Shown here: piece after piece, positions 26,316 through 35,792 of the stretch
Position numbering within the stretch: the first letter of the stretch is position 1
How the letters are laid out: every line of letters starts with the position of its first letter
Assembly (NCBI GenBank): GCA_016182605.1
Contig: JACPGE010000008.1
Coordinates: 1 to 64,000, forward strand
DNA length: 64,000 nucleotides
Reading direction: 5' to 3'
From: Candidatus Hydrogenedentota bacterium
Lineage (GTDB): Bacteria; Hydrogenedentota; Hydrogenedentia; Hydrogenedentales; JAEUWI01
Made by a program: the position numbers and the translations under genes
The notes under the pieces: model-generated
Database searches by the model: none
What the model was told of the DNA's origin: nothing
What the model saw: only the letters and a program-made list of their open reading frames with translations

Positions 26316-27815
26316 ATGCGCGGTCGTCTTTTCCAGGAAATACTCATGGCCCGCAAACGGGTCTACACCGTGGCCCAGCCCACCCCGCTCCAGCAGATCG
26401 ATCTGCCTATCGCCGCCACCGTCTTCCTCAAACGCGAAGACCTCTCGCCCATTCACGCCTACAAATGGCGCGGCGCCTACAACCGCATGGCCATCCTCTC
26501 CGAATCCGAACGCGCCTCCGGCGTCGTCTGCGCCTCCGCAGGAAACCACGCCCAGGGCGTCGCCCTCGCCGCCAGCCTGCTCCACACCCACGCCACCATA
26601 TACATGCCCACATCCTCACCCCGCATGAAACAGGCTGCCGTCCGCCGGCATGGCGGAGCCAATGTGGAGATAGTCCTCCACGGCGACACCTACAGCGAAG
26701 CCGCCGGGGCCGCCTTGGCTTTCGCCCGCGAATCGGGACGCGTCTTCGTGCACGCCTACGACGACTACGCCACCATGGGCGGTCAGGGCACCCTCGCCGA
26801 CGAAATCGTCATGTCGGGCCAGGGGCCCTACGACGTCGCCTATCTCCAAATCGGCGGCGGCGGTATGGCGGCGGCCGTCGCCTGCTGGCTCAAGGCCTAT
26901 TACCCCGAGATCAAGATCGTCGGTGTCGAAGGCGTCGACCAGGCCAGCATGCAGGCCGCCGTCAAGGCGGGCAAACCCGTGGTCCTCGACTACGTCGACG
27001 TCTTCTGCGACGGCACCGCCGTCAGCAAGGCCGGCGAACTCACCTATCCCCTCTGCGCCGAACTCATCGACGAGTTCATCACCGTCACCAACGAGGAAGT
27101 CTGCGCCGCCATCGAACTGCTCTGGCAGGCACGCCGCTGCATCCCCGAGCCCTCCGGCGCCATGGGCGTCGCCGGACTCATGAAACAGGCCGATGCCGTC
27201 CGCGGACAGCGCGTCCTCACCGTACTCTGCGGCGCCAACGTCGACTTCGACCAGCTCGCCTGGATCGCCCACCACGCCGGCATCGGCGCGGCACGCCGCC
27301 GCTACTTCCGCTTTAAAATGAGCGAAGCCCCCGGCGGCCTCCTCCTCCTCCTCGACAGCGTCCTCGACGGTGTCAACATCATCGACATGCAATATGGCAA
27401 GACCCATTCCGAAACCGCCTGGCCCGTCATCGGTTTCGAGGCCGACCCTTCCACCCTCCACCTCCTCGTGCAGCGCCTCAACGAGGCCGCCATCCCCCAC
27501 GAAGACGTCACCTCCGAGACCGACGTCGAATTTCGCATCATCAACTACGAGCCCGCCCTCTTCAAGATGCCCTACTTCATCACCTTCGAGTTCCCAGAAC
27601 GCGCCGGCGCCCTGCACGACTTCCTCGCCTCCTTCCAGGTCCTCGCCAGCATCTGCTACTTCAACTACACCTCCACCGGCGAAACCGTCGGCCGCGCCCT
27701 CATCGGCTTCGAATTCGAAAACGAAGACGACCGCGCCCGCTTCCTCGCCAGTCTCAACGCCTCCGCCTACGTCTACCACGAGATCCCCGGCGCCGTTCTG
27801 AAGCGCATGCTCTGA
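26316..27815 (+). CDS. ilvA: Threonine dehydratase, biosynthetic type
   Basis: A 499-residue PLP enzyme that deaminates threonine to 2-oxobutanoate, the first step of isoleucine synthesis. The PLP lysine is K50 in PIHAYKWRGAYN; SAGNHAQGVALAA and the glycine loop IGGGGMAAAVA follow. The C-terminal 170 residues form two ACT-like regulatory lobes (LLLLLDSVLDGVNIIDM and YFITFEFPERAGALHDFL), as in allosteric IlvA inhibited by isoleucine, so this is the biosynthetic and not the catabolic form. The ATG at 26316 has GGAG six bases upstream; the frame is open much earlier. A strong hairpin follows the gene. Confidence 0.93.
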   Translation: MRGRLFQEILMARKRVYTVAQPTPLQQIDLPIAATVFLKREDLSPIHAYKWRGAYNRMAILSESERASGVVCASAGNHAQGVALAASLLHTHATIYMPTSSPRMKQAAVRRHGGANVEIVLHGDTYSEAAGAALAFARESGRVFVHAYDDYATMGGQGTLADEIVMSGQGPYDVAYLQIGGGGMAAAVACWLKAYYPEIKIVGVEGVDQASMQAAVKAGKPVVLDYVDVFCDGTAVSKAGELTYPLCAELIDEFITVTNEEVCAAIELLWQARRCIPEPSGAMGVAGLMKQADAVRGQRVLTVLCGANVDFDQLAWIAHHAGIGAARRRYFRFKMSEAPGGLLLLLDSVLDGVNIIDMQYGKTHSETAWPVIGFEADPSTLHLLVQRLNEAAIPHEDVTSETDVEFRIINYEPALFKMPYFITFEFPERAGALHDFLASFQVLASICYFNYTSTGETVGRALIGFEFENEDDRARFLASLNASAYVYHEIPGAVLKRML

Positions 27816-27827
27816 ACATGCTCTCTA

Positions 27828-27856
27828 CGGCCGCCCCCGGATTGCGGGGGCGGCCG
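27828..27856. terminator. Strong hairpin between convergent genes
   Basis: A perfect 12-bp GC stem, CGGCCGCCCCCG (27828-27839) with CGGGGGCGGCCG (27845-27856), has a 5-base loop. It lies 13 bases after the ilvA stop and 13 bases from the stop of the converging lipoprotein gene. No long U-tract follows on either strand, so bidirectional termination is likely but not certain. Confidence 0.6.
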
Positions 27857-27868
27857 CAAGATTCCCCG

Positions 27869-28294
27869 TCAGCCATTCAACGGCGTGCTGCCTTTCAGCC
27901 GCTCGCCCGTGGGCGTCTCAATCTCGATCCAAAGCTTCGCGCCCGCGGGTATGGGATTGGGCATTTCCACATGGCCGTGGTGGTAGTCGTTCTCGATCTC
28001 GGTCTTCACGACCATTACGCCCGTCGCATCTTCCGGGCCCACCCACACGCGCACGGCGGCCACTTCCCCGCCAGCGATTCTCGTGTTCAGGTGTCCGTCT
28101 TTGAGTTCTTCTTCATACATGGGCTGCACATCATAGGGCCCAATCTTGATTGCGGCCAGATTGGTCATGGGAATGGCCTGGGGCGCCGCCGCCACTTCCG
28201 CCGCCGCGGGCGCTTCCGGCGCCGTTGCCGTTTGTCCGCCGCAGCCGGCAAGGCATGCCGCCGCCGTCAAAAGTCCAAGGATCGTTCGGTTCAT
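27869..28294 (-). CDS. Small lipoprotein of the metal-efflux operon
   Basis: A 141-residue protein with signal peptide and lipobox CLAGC (residues 12-16), then an Ala/Pro-rich linker and a compact beta domain. The mature part carries ENDYHHGHVEMP, whose clustered His could bind a metal ion. I do not recognise a family. It is the last gene of the efflux operon, 27 bases after the pump gene, so a periplasmic metal-handling role is a reasonable inference. The ATG at 28294 follows AAAGGA; an earlier in-frame ATG at 28315 is less likely. Confidence 0.65.
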   Translation of the reverse strand: MNRTILGLLTAAACLAGCGGQTATAPEAPAAAEVAAAPQAIPMTNLAAIKIGPYDVQPMYEEELKDGHLNTRIAGGEVAAVRVWVGPEDATGVMVVKTEIENDYHHGHVEMPNPIPAGAKLWIEIETPTGERLKGSTPLNG

Positions 28295-28320
28295 GAGTGG
28301 GATTCCTTTCATCACTGGGG

Positions 28321-31300
28321 TTAAGGCGCATCCACAATGTCCGCGCCGGTTCTCGCCACAACAGGCCGTCCCCGGAAGAGCAGAAAATAGCCCGCGGGTA
28401 CGACAAAAAGATTCAATATGGTCGACGTGACCAGGCCCCCCAGGACCACAATCGCGAGCGGCGCAAGCAGTTCGCTGCCGGGCTGGCCCTTCGCAAGCGC
28501 TATGGGGATCAGGCCGAGCACCGCCGTGAGCGCCGTCATCAAAATGGGGGAGAGGCGCTCCAGAGAGCCTTGCACAACCGCATCCTCGAAGTCCCTGCCC
28601 TCCACCGTCATCAAATGGGTGTAGTGATTCACCAGCAGTATCCCATTGCGCACCGCAATGCCAAACAGCGTCACAAAGCCGACCATGCTGGCAATGGAAA
28701 TGACGGGCGCATGGTATGCGCCCACCCCGAAGAGCGCGGCCGTGTTCAACAACACATGATGGCTCTCCGTCAGGAAGATGGCGGCGATGCCGCCGATCAG
28801 CGCGAGCGGCAGGTTGAACATCACCAGAAAGGCCGCCCGCGTGGAATTGAAGGCGCTGGAGAGCAGCACAAGTATCACCATCGCGACAAAGGCGCCCATC
28901 ACATAGATCGCCCGGCTCGCGGATTGCTGCGCTTCAAACTGCCCGCCGTAGGTGGCCGTGTAGCCGAATTCCTGCACGATAGGGTTGACCCGGCCCTTGA
29001 CCGACGCAACCAGGCCGCCTATGTTGTAGCCATCCGCCACATTCAGCGATATGACCGCCTTGCGCCGGCCATTTTCGCGGCCGATACCCAGTGCCATCTG
29101 CTCGGGGCCAATGTCGGCCACCTCGCTCAGCTTCACCAGGCCGCCCCCCGCGCCAAGCAGCAGCAGATCCCGCACATCGTCCACGTTTCTCCGCGCTTCA
29201 GGATGCAGCCGCACGACGATGTCATAGCGCCGTACCCCATGATTCACTTCCGCAACGTGCGCGCCATTCAAGGCCATCTCCACCTGCTCCGCGGCCGACG
29301 CGGGCGTTAAGCCCCAGCGCTTCAAATCGCCGCTCCGGTAGCGGATCGGCAGCGAGTCCACCATCGCTTCCCGGTTCGCAAGGATGTCCCGCGCTCCGGG
29401 CATCGTCTTCAATTCGGCCTCCACCCGGCGCGCGATCTCACGCAGCTTCTCCAGGTCCTCGCCAAACACATTGATGGCGATCGCCGCCTGTGTGCCGGAG
29501 AGCACGTGGGAGAGTTGGTGGCCGATCGGCGATCCTACTTCCGTCAGCACACCGGGGAGATTCTTGAGCGTCGCATAGATATCGGCCTGAATCTTCGCTT
29601 TGGCATATCCGGGCAACACCGAAACCTGGATCTCGCTCCGGTTCACCCCATGGGCGTGTTCGTCCCGTTCCGCCCGGCCTGTCCGGCGCACCACCGCGCT
29701 CACGCCCTCAATACCCGCCAGCGCGCGGTCCAGTCCCCGGACCATGCGGTCGCTCTCGTCCAGCGAGGTGCCCGGCGGCACATCCGTGAAAACGGTGAAG
29801 GTGCCCTCGTTGAATTCGGGGAGGAAGTCGTTGCCGAAGGTCGCCGCAAGCGCCATGCTCAGGCCCGTGAGGACAAAAGCAATGGCCACAACCGCGTGGC
29901 GCATCCGCAACGAGAAGCGCAGCAACGGCAGGTACGCGCCCTTGAGCCGCCGCACGAGCGCGCCTTCTTCAGGCCCGTGCTGCACCCGTTTGCCCAGCAG
30001 CACCTTGCACAGGGCAGGCACCACCGTGAGCGCAACCACCAGGGAGGCAAGAATGGAAACAATATAGGCGATGCCCATGGGCCGGAAGAAGCGCCCTTCT
30101 ATGCCCTCCAGAAAGAGCAGCGGAACAAAGACCGCAACGATGATGATCGTGGCGAAGACGACGGAAGAGCGAATCTCGTTGCTGGCCTCGAAGATGACAC
30201 GCGTGCGCGGCCTGCGCTCCGCTTCGGGCAGGCGCGCATTCTCTCCCAGCCGCCGGTACACGTTCTCCACATCGATGATGGCGTCATCCACCAGCTCCCC
30301 GATGGCGATGGCAAGACCGCCCAGCGTCATGACATTGATCGTGAGCCCCAGCGCGTCCAGAAAGAGCATGGCCACCGCCATCGAGAGGGGGATCGCCGTG
30401 AGCGTAATCATCGTGGTGCGGACGTTCATGAGAAAAAGCGCCAGCACGACCGCCACAAAGAGCGCCGCATCGCGGAGCACATAAAGCAGGTTGCTCAGCG
30501 AGAGCTTGATGAACCCGGACTGACGCATCACATTGCGGTCGATCTGCATGCCCGCGGGCAGTGAAGCCTCCACATCGTCCAACACCAAATCAATTCCACT
30601 CGTGATGCGCAGGGTGTTGGTGAACGGCGCCTTTTTCACCGCCACCACCACGGCGGCCTCGCCCGCGTCGCTCGCCGTGCCCCGCCGGGGCGCGGGTCCC
30701 AGACCCACTTCCGCCACCTGGCCTATCGTCACCGGCACCCCCTCCACGTATTTCAGCACCGTGTTGCTGATGTCTTCCGCATTGCGGACCCGCGCGCTCT
30801 GGCGCAGCGGGATCTCCACCCCCTGCACATTTGCCAGATAGCCCGCGCTCGCCGTGCTGTGGGCCGCGCCCGCGGCAGCCGCTATATCCGCCATGCTCAA
30901 CCCGTAGAGCCGCAGCGCTTCGGGGCGCACATGCACCTGATACTCGGGCAGCTCGCCGCCGATCGCCACCACCTGCGACACGCCCGCTACGCCCAGCAAT
31001 CGCTGGCGCAATTCATATTCCGCAAAGGCCCGAAGCTCCATCGGGTTGACCTGGCCATCGGGCGACGTGAGGCTCAGCAGCATGATCTCGCCCGTGATAC
31101 CGGTGATAGGCGCAATCTCCGTGTGCACCTGCTCCGGAAGTTGCTCCAGCACCGCCGCCAGGCCCTCGCCCACCACCTGCCGCGCACGGTAGATATCCGT
31201 GCCCCAGTCAAACTCCACCCAGATCAGCGAGAGGCCCATCGCACTCCCGCTGCGCACTCGGCGCACCCCGGGCAATCCATTCACCGCGCTCTCCAGCGGA

Positions 31301-31500
31301 AACGTCACATACTGTTCCACCTCGTCCGCGGCAAGGCCGCCCGCCTCCGACAGCAACACCACCGTGGGCGCATTCAATTCGGGAAAGACATCCACCGGCA
31401 TCTGCAGCACGCGGTACGCGGCAAAGGCCACGACCAGCGCCGAGAGCAGCAGCACCAGCGGCGCGTTGTCCAGGGAGAATGCAATCAGTTTTCTCAACAT
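28321..31500 (-). CDS. Heavy-metal RND efflux pump (CzcA/CusA-like)
   Basis: A 1059-residue inner-membrane RND transporter of the heavy-metal-efflux class, which uses proton motive force to expel metal cations through a tripartite complex. The opening helix follows RKLIAFSLDNAPLVLLLSALV. The first porter region has MPVDVFPELNAPTVVLLSEA, and the proton-relay helix reads AIGELVDDAIIDVENVYRR. Two large periplasmic loops and 12 helices give normal length. The relay motif differs from textbook CzcA and CusA, so the metal (Zn, Co, Ni, Cu or Ag) is not assignable. It is the fourth gene of a five-gene operon; I chose the ATG at 31500, 13 bases after the adaptor stop. Confidence 0.9.
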   Translation of the reverse strand: MLRKLIAFSLDNAPLVLLLSALVVAFAAYRVLQMPVDVFPELNAPTVVLLSEAGGLAADEVEQYVTFPLESAVNGLPGVRRVRSGSAMGLSLIWVEFDWGTDIYRARQVVGEGLAAVLEQLPEQVHTEIAPITGITGEIMLLSLTSPDGQVNPMELRAFAEYELRQRLLGVAGVSQVVAIGGELPEYQVHVRPEALRLYGLSMADIAAAAGAAHSTASAGYLANVQGVEIPLRQSARVRNAEDISNTVLKYVEGVPVTIGQVAEVGLGPAPRRGTASDAGEAAVVVAVKKAPFTNTLRITSGIDLVLDDVEASLPAGMQIDRNVMRQSGFIKLSLSNLLYVLRDAALFVAVVLALFLMNVRTTMITLTAIPLSMAVAMLFLDALGLTINVMTLGGLAIAIGELVDDAIIDVENVYRRLGENARLPEAERRPRTRVIFEASNEIRSSVVFATIIIVAVFVPLLFLEGIEGRFFRPMGIAYIVSILASLVVALTVVPALCKVLLGKRVQHGPEEGALVRRLKGAYLPLLRFSLRMRHAVVAIAFVLTGLSMALAATFGNDFLPEFNEGTFTVFTDVPPGTSLDESDRMVRGLDRALAGIEGVSAVVRRTGRAERDEHAHGVNRSEIQVSVLPGYAKAKIQADIYATLKNLPGVLTEVGSPIGHQLSHVLSGTQAAIAINVFGEDLEKLREIARRVEAELKTMPGARDILANREAMVDSLPIRYRSGDLKRWGLTPASAAEQVEMALNGAHVAEVNHGVRRYDIVVRLHPEARRNVDDVRDLLLLGAGGGLVKLSEVADIGPEQMALGIGRENGRRKAVISLNVADGYNIGGLVASVKGRVNPIVQEFGYTATYGGQFEAQQSASRAIYVMGAFVAMVILVLLSSAFNSTRAAFLVMFNLPLALIGGIAAIFLTESHHVLLNTAALFGVGAYHAPVISIASMVGFVTLFGIAVRNGILLVNHYTHLMTVEGRDFEDAVVQGSLERLSPILMTALTAVLGLIPIALAKGQPGSELLAPLAIVVLGGLVTSTILNLFVVPAGYFLLFRGRPVVARTGADIVDAP

Positions 31501-31513
31501 GCGTGGCCTACCC

Positions 31514-32881
31514 TTAATGGTTCTTATGCAACTGTCCGTCTGCGTGATAGTGGTAGCCGTCCGGCGCCTTGCTGCTCCCGCCCGCAAGCTTCAGCGCATA
31601 TGCCCCATCCAGCACCACCTCATCGCCCTCTTTCACCCCGCTGCGCACCACCACCCAGCGCCCATCGGAAACGCCCAGATCGGCCTTCACCGGCAGGGCG
31701 CGGTTCGGATCGGTGGGATGACGCCGGAAGAAAAGCGTGTCGAGCCCCTCCTGCACCAGCGCAGCCACCGGTATCGCGAGTTCCGACTCGGCCGTTTCCC
31801 GCGGTATCTCCAGATACGCCGAGACACCCGCACGCGCCCACGGCGCAAGCGCCTCCGGTTCCACGTAGACCGATATCGTGCGATCTTCGGCGTTCGCCGT
31901 AAGCCCGATTTGCATGGGGCCGCTCATCGCAGCCTGCAAGTCCACGCCCCCGCCCTGCGGCGGCACGATCAGGCTGCGCAAGCCGTTGCTGAGATGGATC
32001 AGTTCCGGCTGCGGCGCCTCGGCATGAAAGCGGACCGCCGCCGGGTCCAGCGTGGCGATCACGAGTTCGCCCGTCTCCAGCCAGGCGCCCTGATTTACGG
32101 AGAGCGTTTCCACAATGCCCCATTCCTGCGCACGCACCTCCAGCGCGCCAATCGATCTCCAGCGCGCCGCTCCATCCGCCGTGGGTGCCCGCAGCGCTTC
32201 CGCGTCCAGCGAGGTAATCGACGACAGTGTCCGCAAGCGCGACGCAAAGTGCTCTTCGGCCTCTTCCAGACCCGCCACGGCCGCGTCAATCTCCGCGCGT
32301 AAACGCTCCAGACTGCTCGTCAGCGCCGCCGCCTCGGACTCCAGATCCGCTTTGCGCACCTCCAACGCGGCCAACTGCGCCACACGCCGCCGCGTCGTGG
32401 CCTCCGATGCCTCCGTTTCATTCAGACGCGCCCGGGCCACCTTCAGCGCAGCCTCCGCCAGCTTGATCTCGCCCTCGGCCTCCACCGCCTCATGCTGGAT
32501 GCCGCGCCACTCCGGCGAGTCGATGCTAAAAAGCAGATCCCCCGCCTGCACTTCCTGAAAAGGGGCCACTGCGGCGTGCACATGCCCCGTAAGCAGCGCG
32601 CGGTATTCGTGCCGCGCGCCCGGCAGCAGTTCAAACACACCGGGCGCGCGCAACGTGTCCTGCACCTGCCGCTTCTCCACCTTGGCGAAGCTGATGCCCA
32701 AATTGTTCCGCACCTCGGAAGGGATCGCCACGCCGCCCGCCTTGGGCGTGTTGTCCATCACGGCGGCCCCACTCGTCTCGGCGCCTGCCGGTGTTGCCGC
32801 TTCCGGCGCATTGATACATCCGGCCGCGAACACCGAAAGTGCGGCGCACACCGCACATCGAACCTTAGTTCTCCAATGCAT
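31514..32881 (-). CDS. RND periplasmic adaptor (CzcB/CusB-like lipoprotein)
   Basis: A 455-residue membrane-fusion protein joining the pump to the outer-membrane channel. The signal peptide ends in lipobox FAAGC near residue 22. A long coiled-coil hairpin (about residues 115-230, rich in EAEGEIKLAEAALKVARARL-type heptads) lies between two lipoyl half-motifs, followed by beta-barrel and membrane-proximal domains. The ATG at 32881 has GGGAGA upstream, and the gene overlaps the end of the outer-membrane factor gene by 17 bases, so translation is coupled. The C-terminus ends with DGYHYHADGQLHKNH, a His-rich tail that may bind the substrate metal. Confidence 0.88.
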   Translation of the reverse strand: MHWRTKVRCAVCAALSVFAAGCINAPEAATPAGAETSGAAVMDNTPKAGGVAIPSEVRNNLGISFAKVEKRQVQDTLRAPGVFELLPGARHEYRALLTGHVHAAVAPFQEVQAGDLLFSIDSPEWRGIQHEAVEAEGEIKLAEAALKVARARLNETEASEATTRRRVAQLAALEVRKADLESEAAALTSSLERLRAEIDAAVAGLEEAEEHFASRLRTLSSITSLDAEALRAPTADGAARWRSIGALEVRAQEWGIVETLSVNQGAWLETGELVIATLDPAAVRFHAEAPQPELIHLSNGLRSLIVPPQGGGVDLQAAMSGPMQIGLTANAEDRTISVYVEPEALAPWARAGVSAYLEIPRETAESELAIPVAALVQEGLDTLFFRRHPTDPNRALPVKADLGVSDGRWVVVRSGVKEGDEVVLDGAYALKLAGGSSKAPDGYHYHADGQLHKNH

Positions 32882-34298
32882 CGTCATTCTCCCTGTTTAT
32901 CGGCACGGCCAGCGTGTGGGGTGTGCGCAGCGCATCCAGTTGCGTGCGCGCGATCTGTTCCTGGGCCACCGCATCCACCAGTTCGAGTTTGATCGTCAGC
33001 GACTGCGCAAGCACGGCGTAAAAGAGGCTCCGATCCGACTCGCCCGCTTCCAGAAGCGCCTGCGATTCCGCGATTTGACGGTCGGCCAGCGGCGCCACTT
33101 CCGTTTCCAGCCGGGTCCGTTTCGCGCTCGCGCCTGCCCAGGCCGCCCGGTGCTGCGCTAGTTCCCCCGTGAGTTCCTCGTATGCCGCCATCACCCGCGC
33201 ACGCGCCACCGCACGCTGCGCCACCGCCTCCGCAATGCCGCCACGGTTGCGGTTCCATACCGGCAGCGGCACGCCCAAACCCAGCGCGATCACGGTTTCG
33301 TCCTTCTCCTTCGTGAAGTCAGGACCCAGTTGAAGATCGGGATACTGTGCGCGTATCGCAACCTGGAGCTGCTGCTCCGCCGCTTCATAGTCCGCCTTCA
33401 GCCGGATGATCCGGGGATGATCTTCGGCAATGCCCGCGGCCCCATCGTCCTGCTCCCGTGGCGCGGAGTCCGGTGTCAACGCAGGCGCCAATTCAACAGG
33501 AGCATCGGGCCTCAGGCCGGCCAGCGAAAGCAGACGCAGCTTCCTCGCCTGCGACAGGTGCGCGGCCTCGTCGAGCAGCGCCTGCGTGCGCCCTTCGTCC
33601 ACGAGAAACAACCGCCCGCTGCCCGGCGCCAATTCCCCGGCCTCCGCGAGCCGCTGCGCCTTCGCGGAGAAGGCCGTGAGTACCTTGAGGTGCGCATCGA
33701 GGACTTCAGCCCGGCGCGCCTGCGCCGACCACGCAATCCACGCTTCACGCAACTCCTGGAGCAGGGTCCACTCCGCCACAGCCACTTCCAGCGCCGCCGC
33801 ATCGTACTCCGCCCAACGCCACGCCCGCTGCGCCGCAGGGCGGCCGGAAAGCGGAATCGTCAGACTCAGCCCCGCGGCACTCACCCACGAACGGGATACA
33901 CCCGCAGCCTCCTCAAAAAAGCCATCCGCGCCGTCCTCGCGTTTGCGGCCGCCGCTGAGCGACAGTGCAGGATCCGGGATGAGCCCCGCATGCTGCGCCC
34001 GGGCGCACACGGCCAGCGCTTCCGCCCGGGCCACCTGCAACCCGGGGTTGTGCCACAGCGCCACGGCCTGCGCCTCGGCAAGCGTGAGCCCATCCGCCAC
34101 ATCGAAGGCGTCCGGCGCCCGATTACCCGCCTCCGCGCGCAGGGCGGCGGCAAGTTCCGCAATGGGTGCAATCGCTATGTCCCGGGCTTGCCAGCTTTCC
34201 AGATGCGCTGGCATATCCAGCGGCTGCCGGGGAATGTGCTGGCACCCCGCGCACAGAAGCAGGGCTAGACCAAATAGAGTATAGGGGCGTGTATACAT
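32865..34298 (-). CDS. Outer-membrane efflux channel (CzcC/TolC-like lipoprotein)
   Basis: A 477-residue outer-membrane factor. It has a signal peptide and lipobox LLCAGC, then the two long alpha-helical repeats of the TolC family, with LTLAEAQAVALWHNPGLQVA at the start of the first. Charged helical stretches such as AEQQLQVAIRAQYPDLQLGP are typical of the second. It forms the export duct for the CzcA/CzcB-like proteins encoded downstream. The ATG at 34298 was chosen because the signal peptide begins there; no strong ribosome-binding site is seen. Confidence 0.87.
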   Translation of the reverse strand: MYTRPYTLFGLALLLCAGCQHIPRQPLDMPAHLESWQARDIAIAPIAELAAALRAEAGNRAPDAFDVADGLTLAEAQAVALWHNPGLQVARAEALAVCARAQHAGLIPDPALSLSGGRKREDGADGFFEEAAGVSRSWVSAAGLSLTIPLSGRPAAQRAWRWAEYDAAALEVAVAEWTLLQELREAWIAWSAQARRAEVLDAHLKVLTAFSAKAQRLAEAGELAPGSGRLFLVDEGRTQALLDEAAHLSQARKLRLLSLAGLRPDAPVELAPALTPDSAPREQDDGAAGIAEDHPRIIRLKADYEAAEQQLQVAIRAQYPDLQLGPDFTKEKDETVIALGLGVPLPVWNRNRGGIAEAVAQRAVARARVMAAYEELTGELAQHRAAWAGASAKRTRLETEVAPLADRQIAESQALLEAGESDRSLFYAVLAQSLTIKLELVDAVAQEQIARTQLDALRTPHTLAVPINRENDDALEN

Positions 34299-34374
34299 GG
34301 GAAAACCCGTGGTGGGCCTGCAACATCGGAACAAGGCCGCAGATGCGCAGGCGGACGATTAGTTTGGCGTGAAA

Positions 34375-34794
34375 CTAGATGCGTCCAGACACGGGGGGGC
34401 CGCGAAGAGGATCGGTCTCGCGTGCCGGAAGCAGGGGAGGGGATGCCGGCTCCGGAAATCCCGCCACACGGTGCGCCAATACGGGCGCCGCCGCTATCGT
34501 GTCCACGGGTGCGGCAACCAGGGGCGCTTGGTGCTCCCCGCGCCGTTGGACACGGTTCACATGATCCGAAATGCCGTGGGCATGGGCGCCCTCGGCGTCC
34601 TCCGAATGGCTGTGGCCAACGCTGTCCTCCGTGGGAGCCGCATTGGCACTGCCATGATGATGGCCATGATCGTGCGCGCCGTGCCCCGCAACGTGGGCAT
34701 GCTCGAACACAATGTGCAAGGGCACGCCCAGAGCGAACCAGCACATAAGCATCAATCGGAGAGATATCGGGATGAGTCTGCACATGACGGGCAT
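34375..34794 (-). CDS. His-rich exported protein leading the efflux operon
   Basis: A 139-residue protein with an N-terminal hydrophobic segment (residues about 8-28) and then a His-rich stretch (HVAGHGAHDHGHHHG, and GHSHSEDAEGAHAHG). The rest is Pro/Ala-rich and low in structure. Such proteins often precede Czc/Cus-type pumps and are thought to buffer periplasmic metal. The family is not recognisable beyond that. It lies 76 bases upstream of the channel gene on the same strand, so it is probably the first gene of the operon. No metalloregulator gene is adjacent. Confidence 0.6.
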   Translation of the reverse strand: MPVMCRLIPISLRLMLMCWFALGVPLHIVFEHAHVAGHGAHDHGHHHGSANAAPTEDSVGHSHSEDAEGAHAHGISDHVNRVQRRGEHQAPLVAAPVDTIAAAPVLAHRVAGFPEPASPPLLPARETDPLRGPPVSGRI

Positions 34795-34866
34795 AGCATA
34801 ACCTAATCACGCCCAGCGTTCAACGCGTCTTCCGCTATCCGGCCCCTTACCGCATTCCCCGCGCCA

Positions 34867-34932
34867 CCTCACACCACCACACACGCCGCCGTCCAAGGCT
34901 CCTCCTCCGTGCTTACCCGCACGTACTGCCCC
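34867..34932. repeat. 66-bp direct repeat, left copy
   Basis: These 66 bases are identical to 36057-36122, which form the 3' end of the degenerate phosphoesterase gene including its stop. This copy is therefore a C-terminal fragment of that gene (about 20 codons, ending PWTAACVVV). Similarity continues weakly for some 15 bases. The two copies bracket the 1.12-kb segment carrying the proteinase and small hypothetical genes. Confidence 0.85.
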
Positions 34933-35042
34933 TGCCCGCCGCCCCATGTTCTCTGAGGAGTTGGCTGTCAGTAAGACTCATTTCGGCGACCTATTCCGGT
35001 CAAGCGCAACCCTGAAATTATCGGTCGAAGACCGCTCACACG

Positions 35043-35789
35043 CTACTGCGGTGGACGGGTCAAGGAAATCATATGGGCGACGCCCATATGATTCTCTATG
35101 ATCTTGCATGCGCCAGTCGTCGAGAGGGTGAGCTTGAGCGCATGATGCACGGACAACACCAGATCCTGAAGCTCCTGGTCCTGTTCCAACGGGGTTATGT
35201 CGAGTCCCAGTTCACTGAGGACGTCGGCGTGAACATGCCGGGTATGCGACTTTGTCTTTGATTGGTCTGTCAGGCCGTCCACAACCCGTTGCGCCCGGGA
35301 ATCCGCGTCTGAATAATCGGAAAACATGTTCTCGCACAGCCAATTCCGGACCAGCTCTTCTGACCAGTCAATCGCAAGTTGGCATTGGGAAATCAAGGTG
35401 GGATGATACTTCGCAATCATCGTGCCGCCAGACATGGCCATCTGGGGAACGACCGCACGAATATTGTTCCCGAACATGGTGCGCAAGTAATGCACAATGG
35501 ATTCTGTCGCGGCAATGTCGCCGCCGGGCGTATGCAGGAACAAATCCAAGCCCAAGGCGCGATTCATTCCGTGAATCGCTGTCATAAAACCATTCTTGTC
35601 CGCGTCATTGATCGGAAAGACATGGCGGCCCACATCTGCGGGAACGTTCTTGTCCTGCCACCCACTGTAGTAAACGATGGCATTGCGATGCGTGTACTGA
35701 AAGAGCTTCTGAAGATACTTCTGCCGGAGTTGGTCGTGCGCGGCAGGGGTTGCCTTCACTTCAACCATGAGATCCCGCCAGTTGGGCAT
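35043..35789 (-). CDS. Serine dehydrogenase-type (SppA/ClpP-like) proteinase, internally deleted
   Basis: A 248-residue member of the SDH_sah/ClpP-crotonase group of serine proteases. The N-terminal part is normal: NAIVYYSG, GLDLFLHTPGGDIAATESIV and the nucleophile region VPQMAMSGGTMIA. Directly after MIA the sequence jumps to KYHPTLISQCQLAIDWSEEL. In related proteins some 55-60 residues, including the conserved SSLGPIDPQ segment, normally lie between. This looks like an in-frame deletion, so the protein may be inactive or altered. The comparison is from memory of the family. It is encoded three bases after a small gene, inside the cassette bounded by 66-bp repeats. Confidence 0.75.
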   Translation of the reverse strand: MPNWRDLMVEVKATPAAHDQLRQKYLQKLFQYTHRNAIVYYSGWQDKNVPADVGRHVFPINDADKNGFMTAIHGMNRALGLDLFLHTPGGDIAATESIVHYLRTMFGNNIRAVVPQMAMSGGTMIAKYHPTLISQCQLAIDWSEELVRNWLCENMFSDYSDADSRAQRVVDGLTDQSKTKSHTRHVHADVLSELGLDITPLEQDQELQDLVLSVHHALKLTLSTTGACKIIENHMGVAHMISLTRPPQ

Positions 35790-35792
35790 GAC

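Noticed and set aside
26616-27779. 387-codon minus-strand open frame opposite ilvA
   Set aside because: Mirror of a well-supported threonine dehydratase; no signature of its own.
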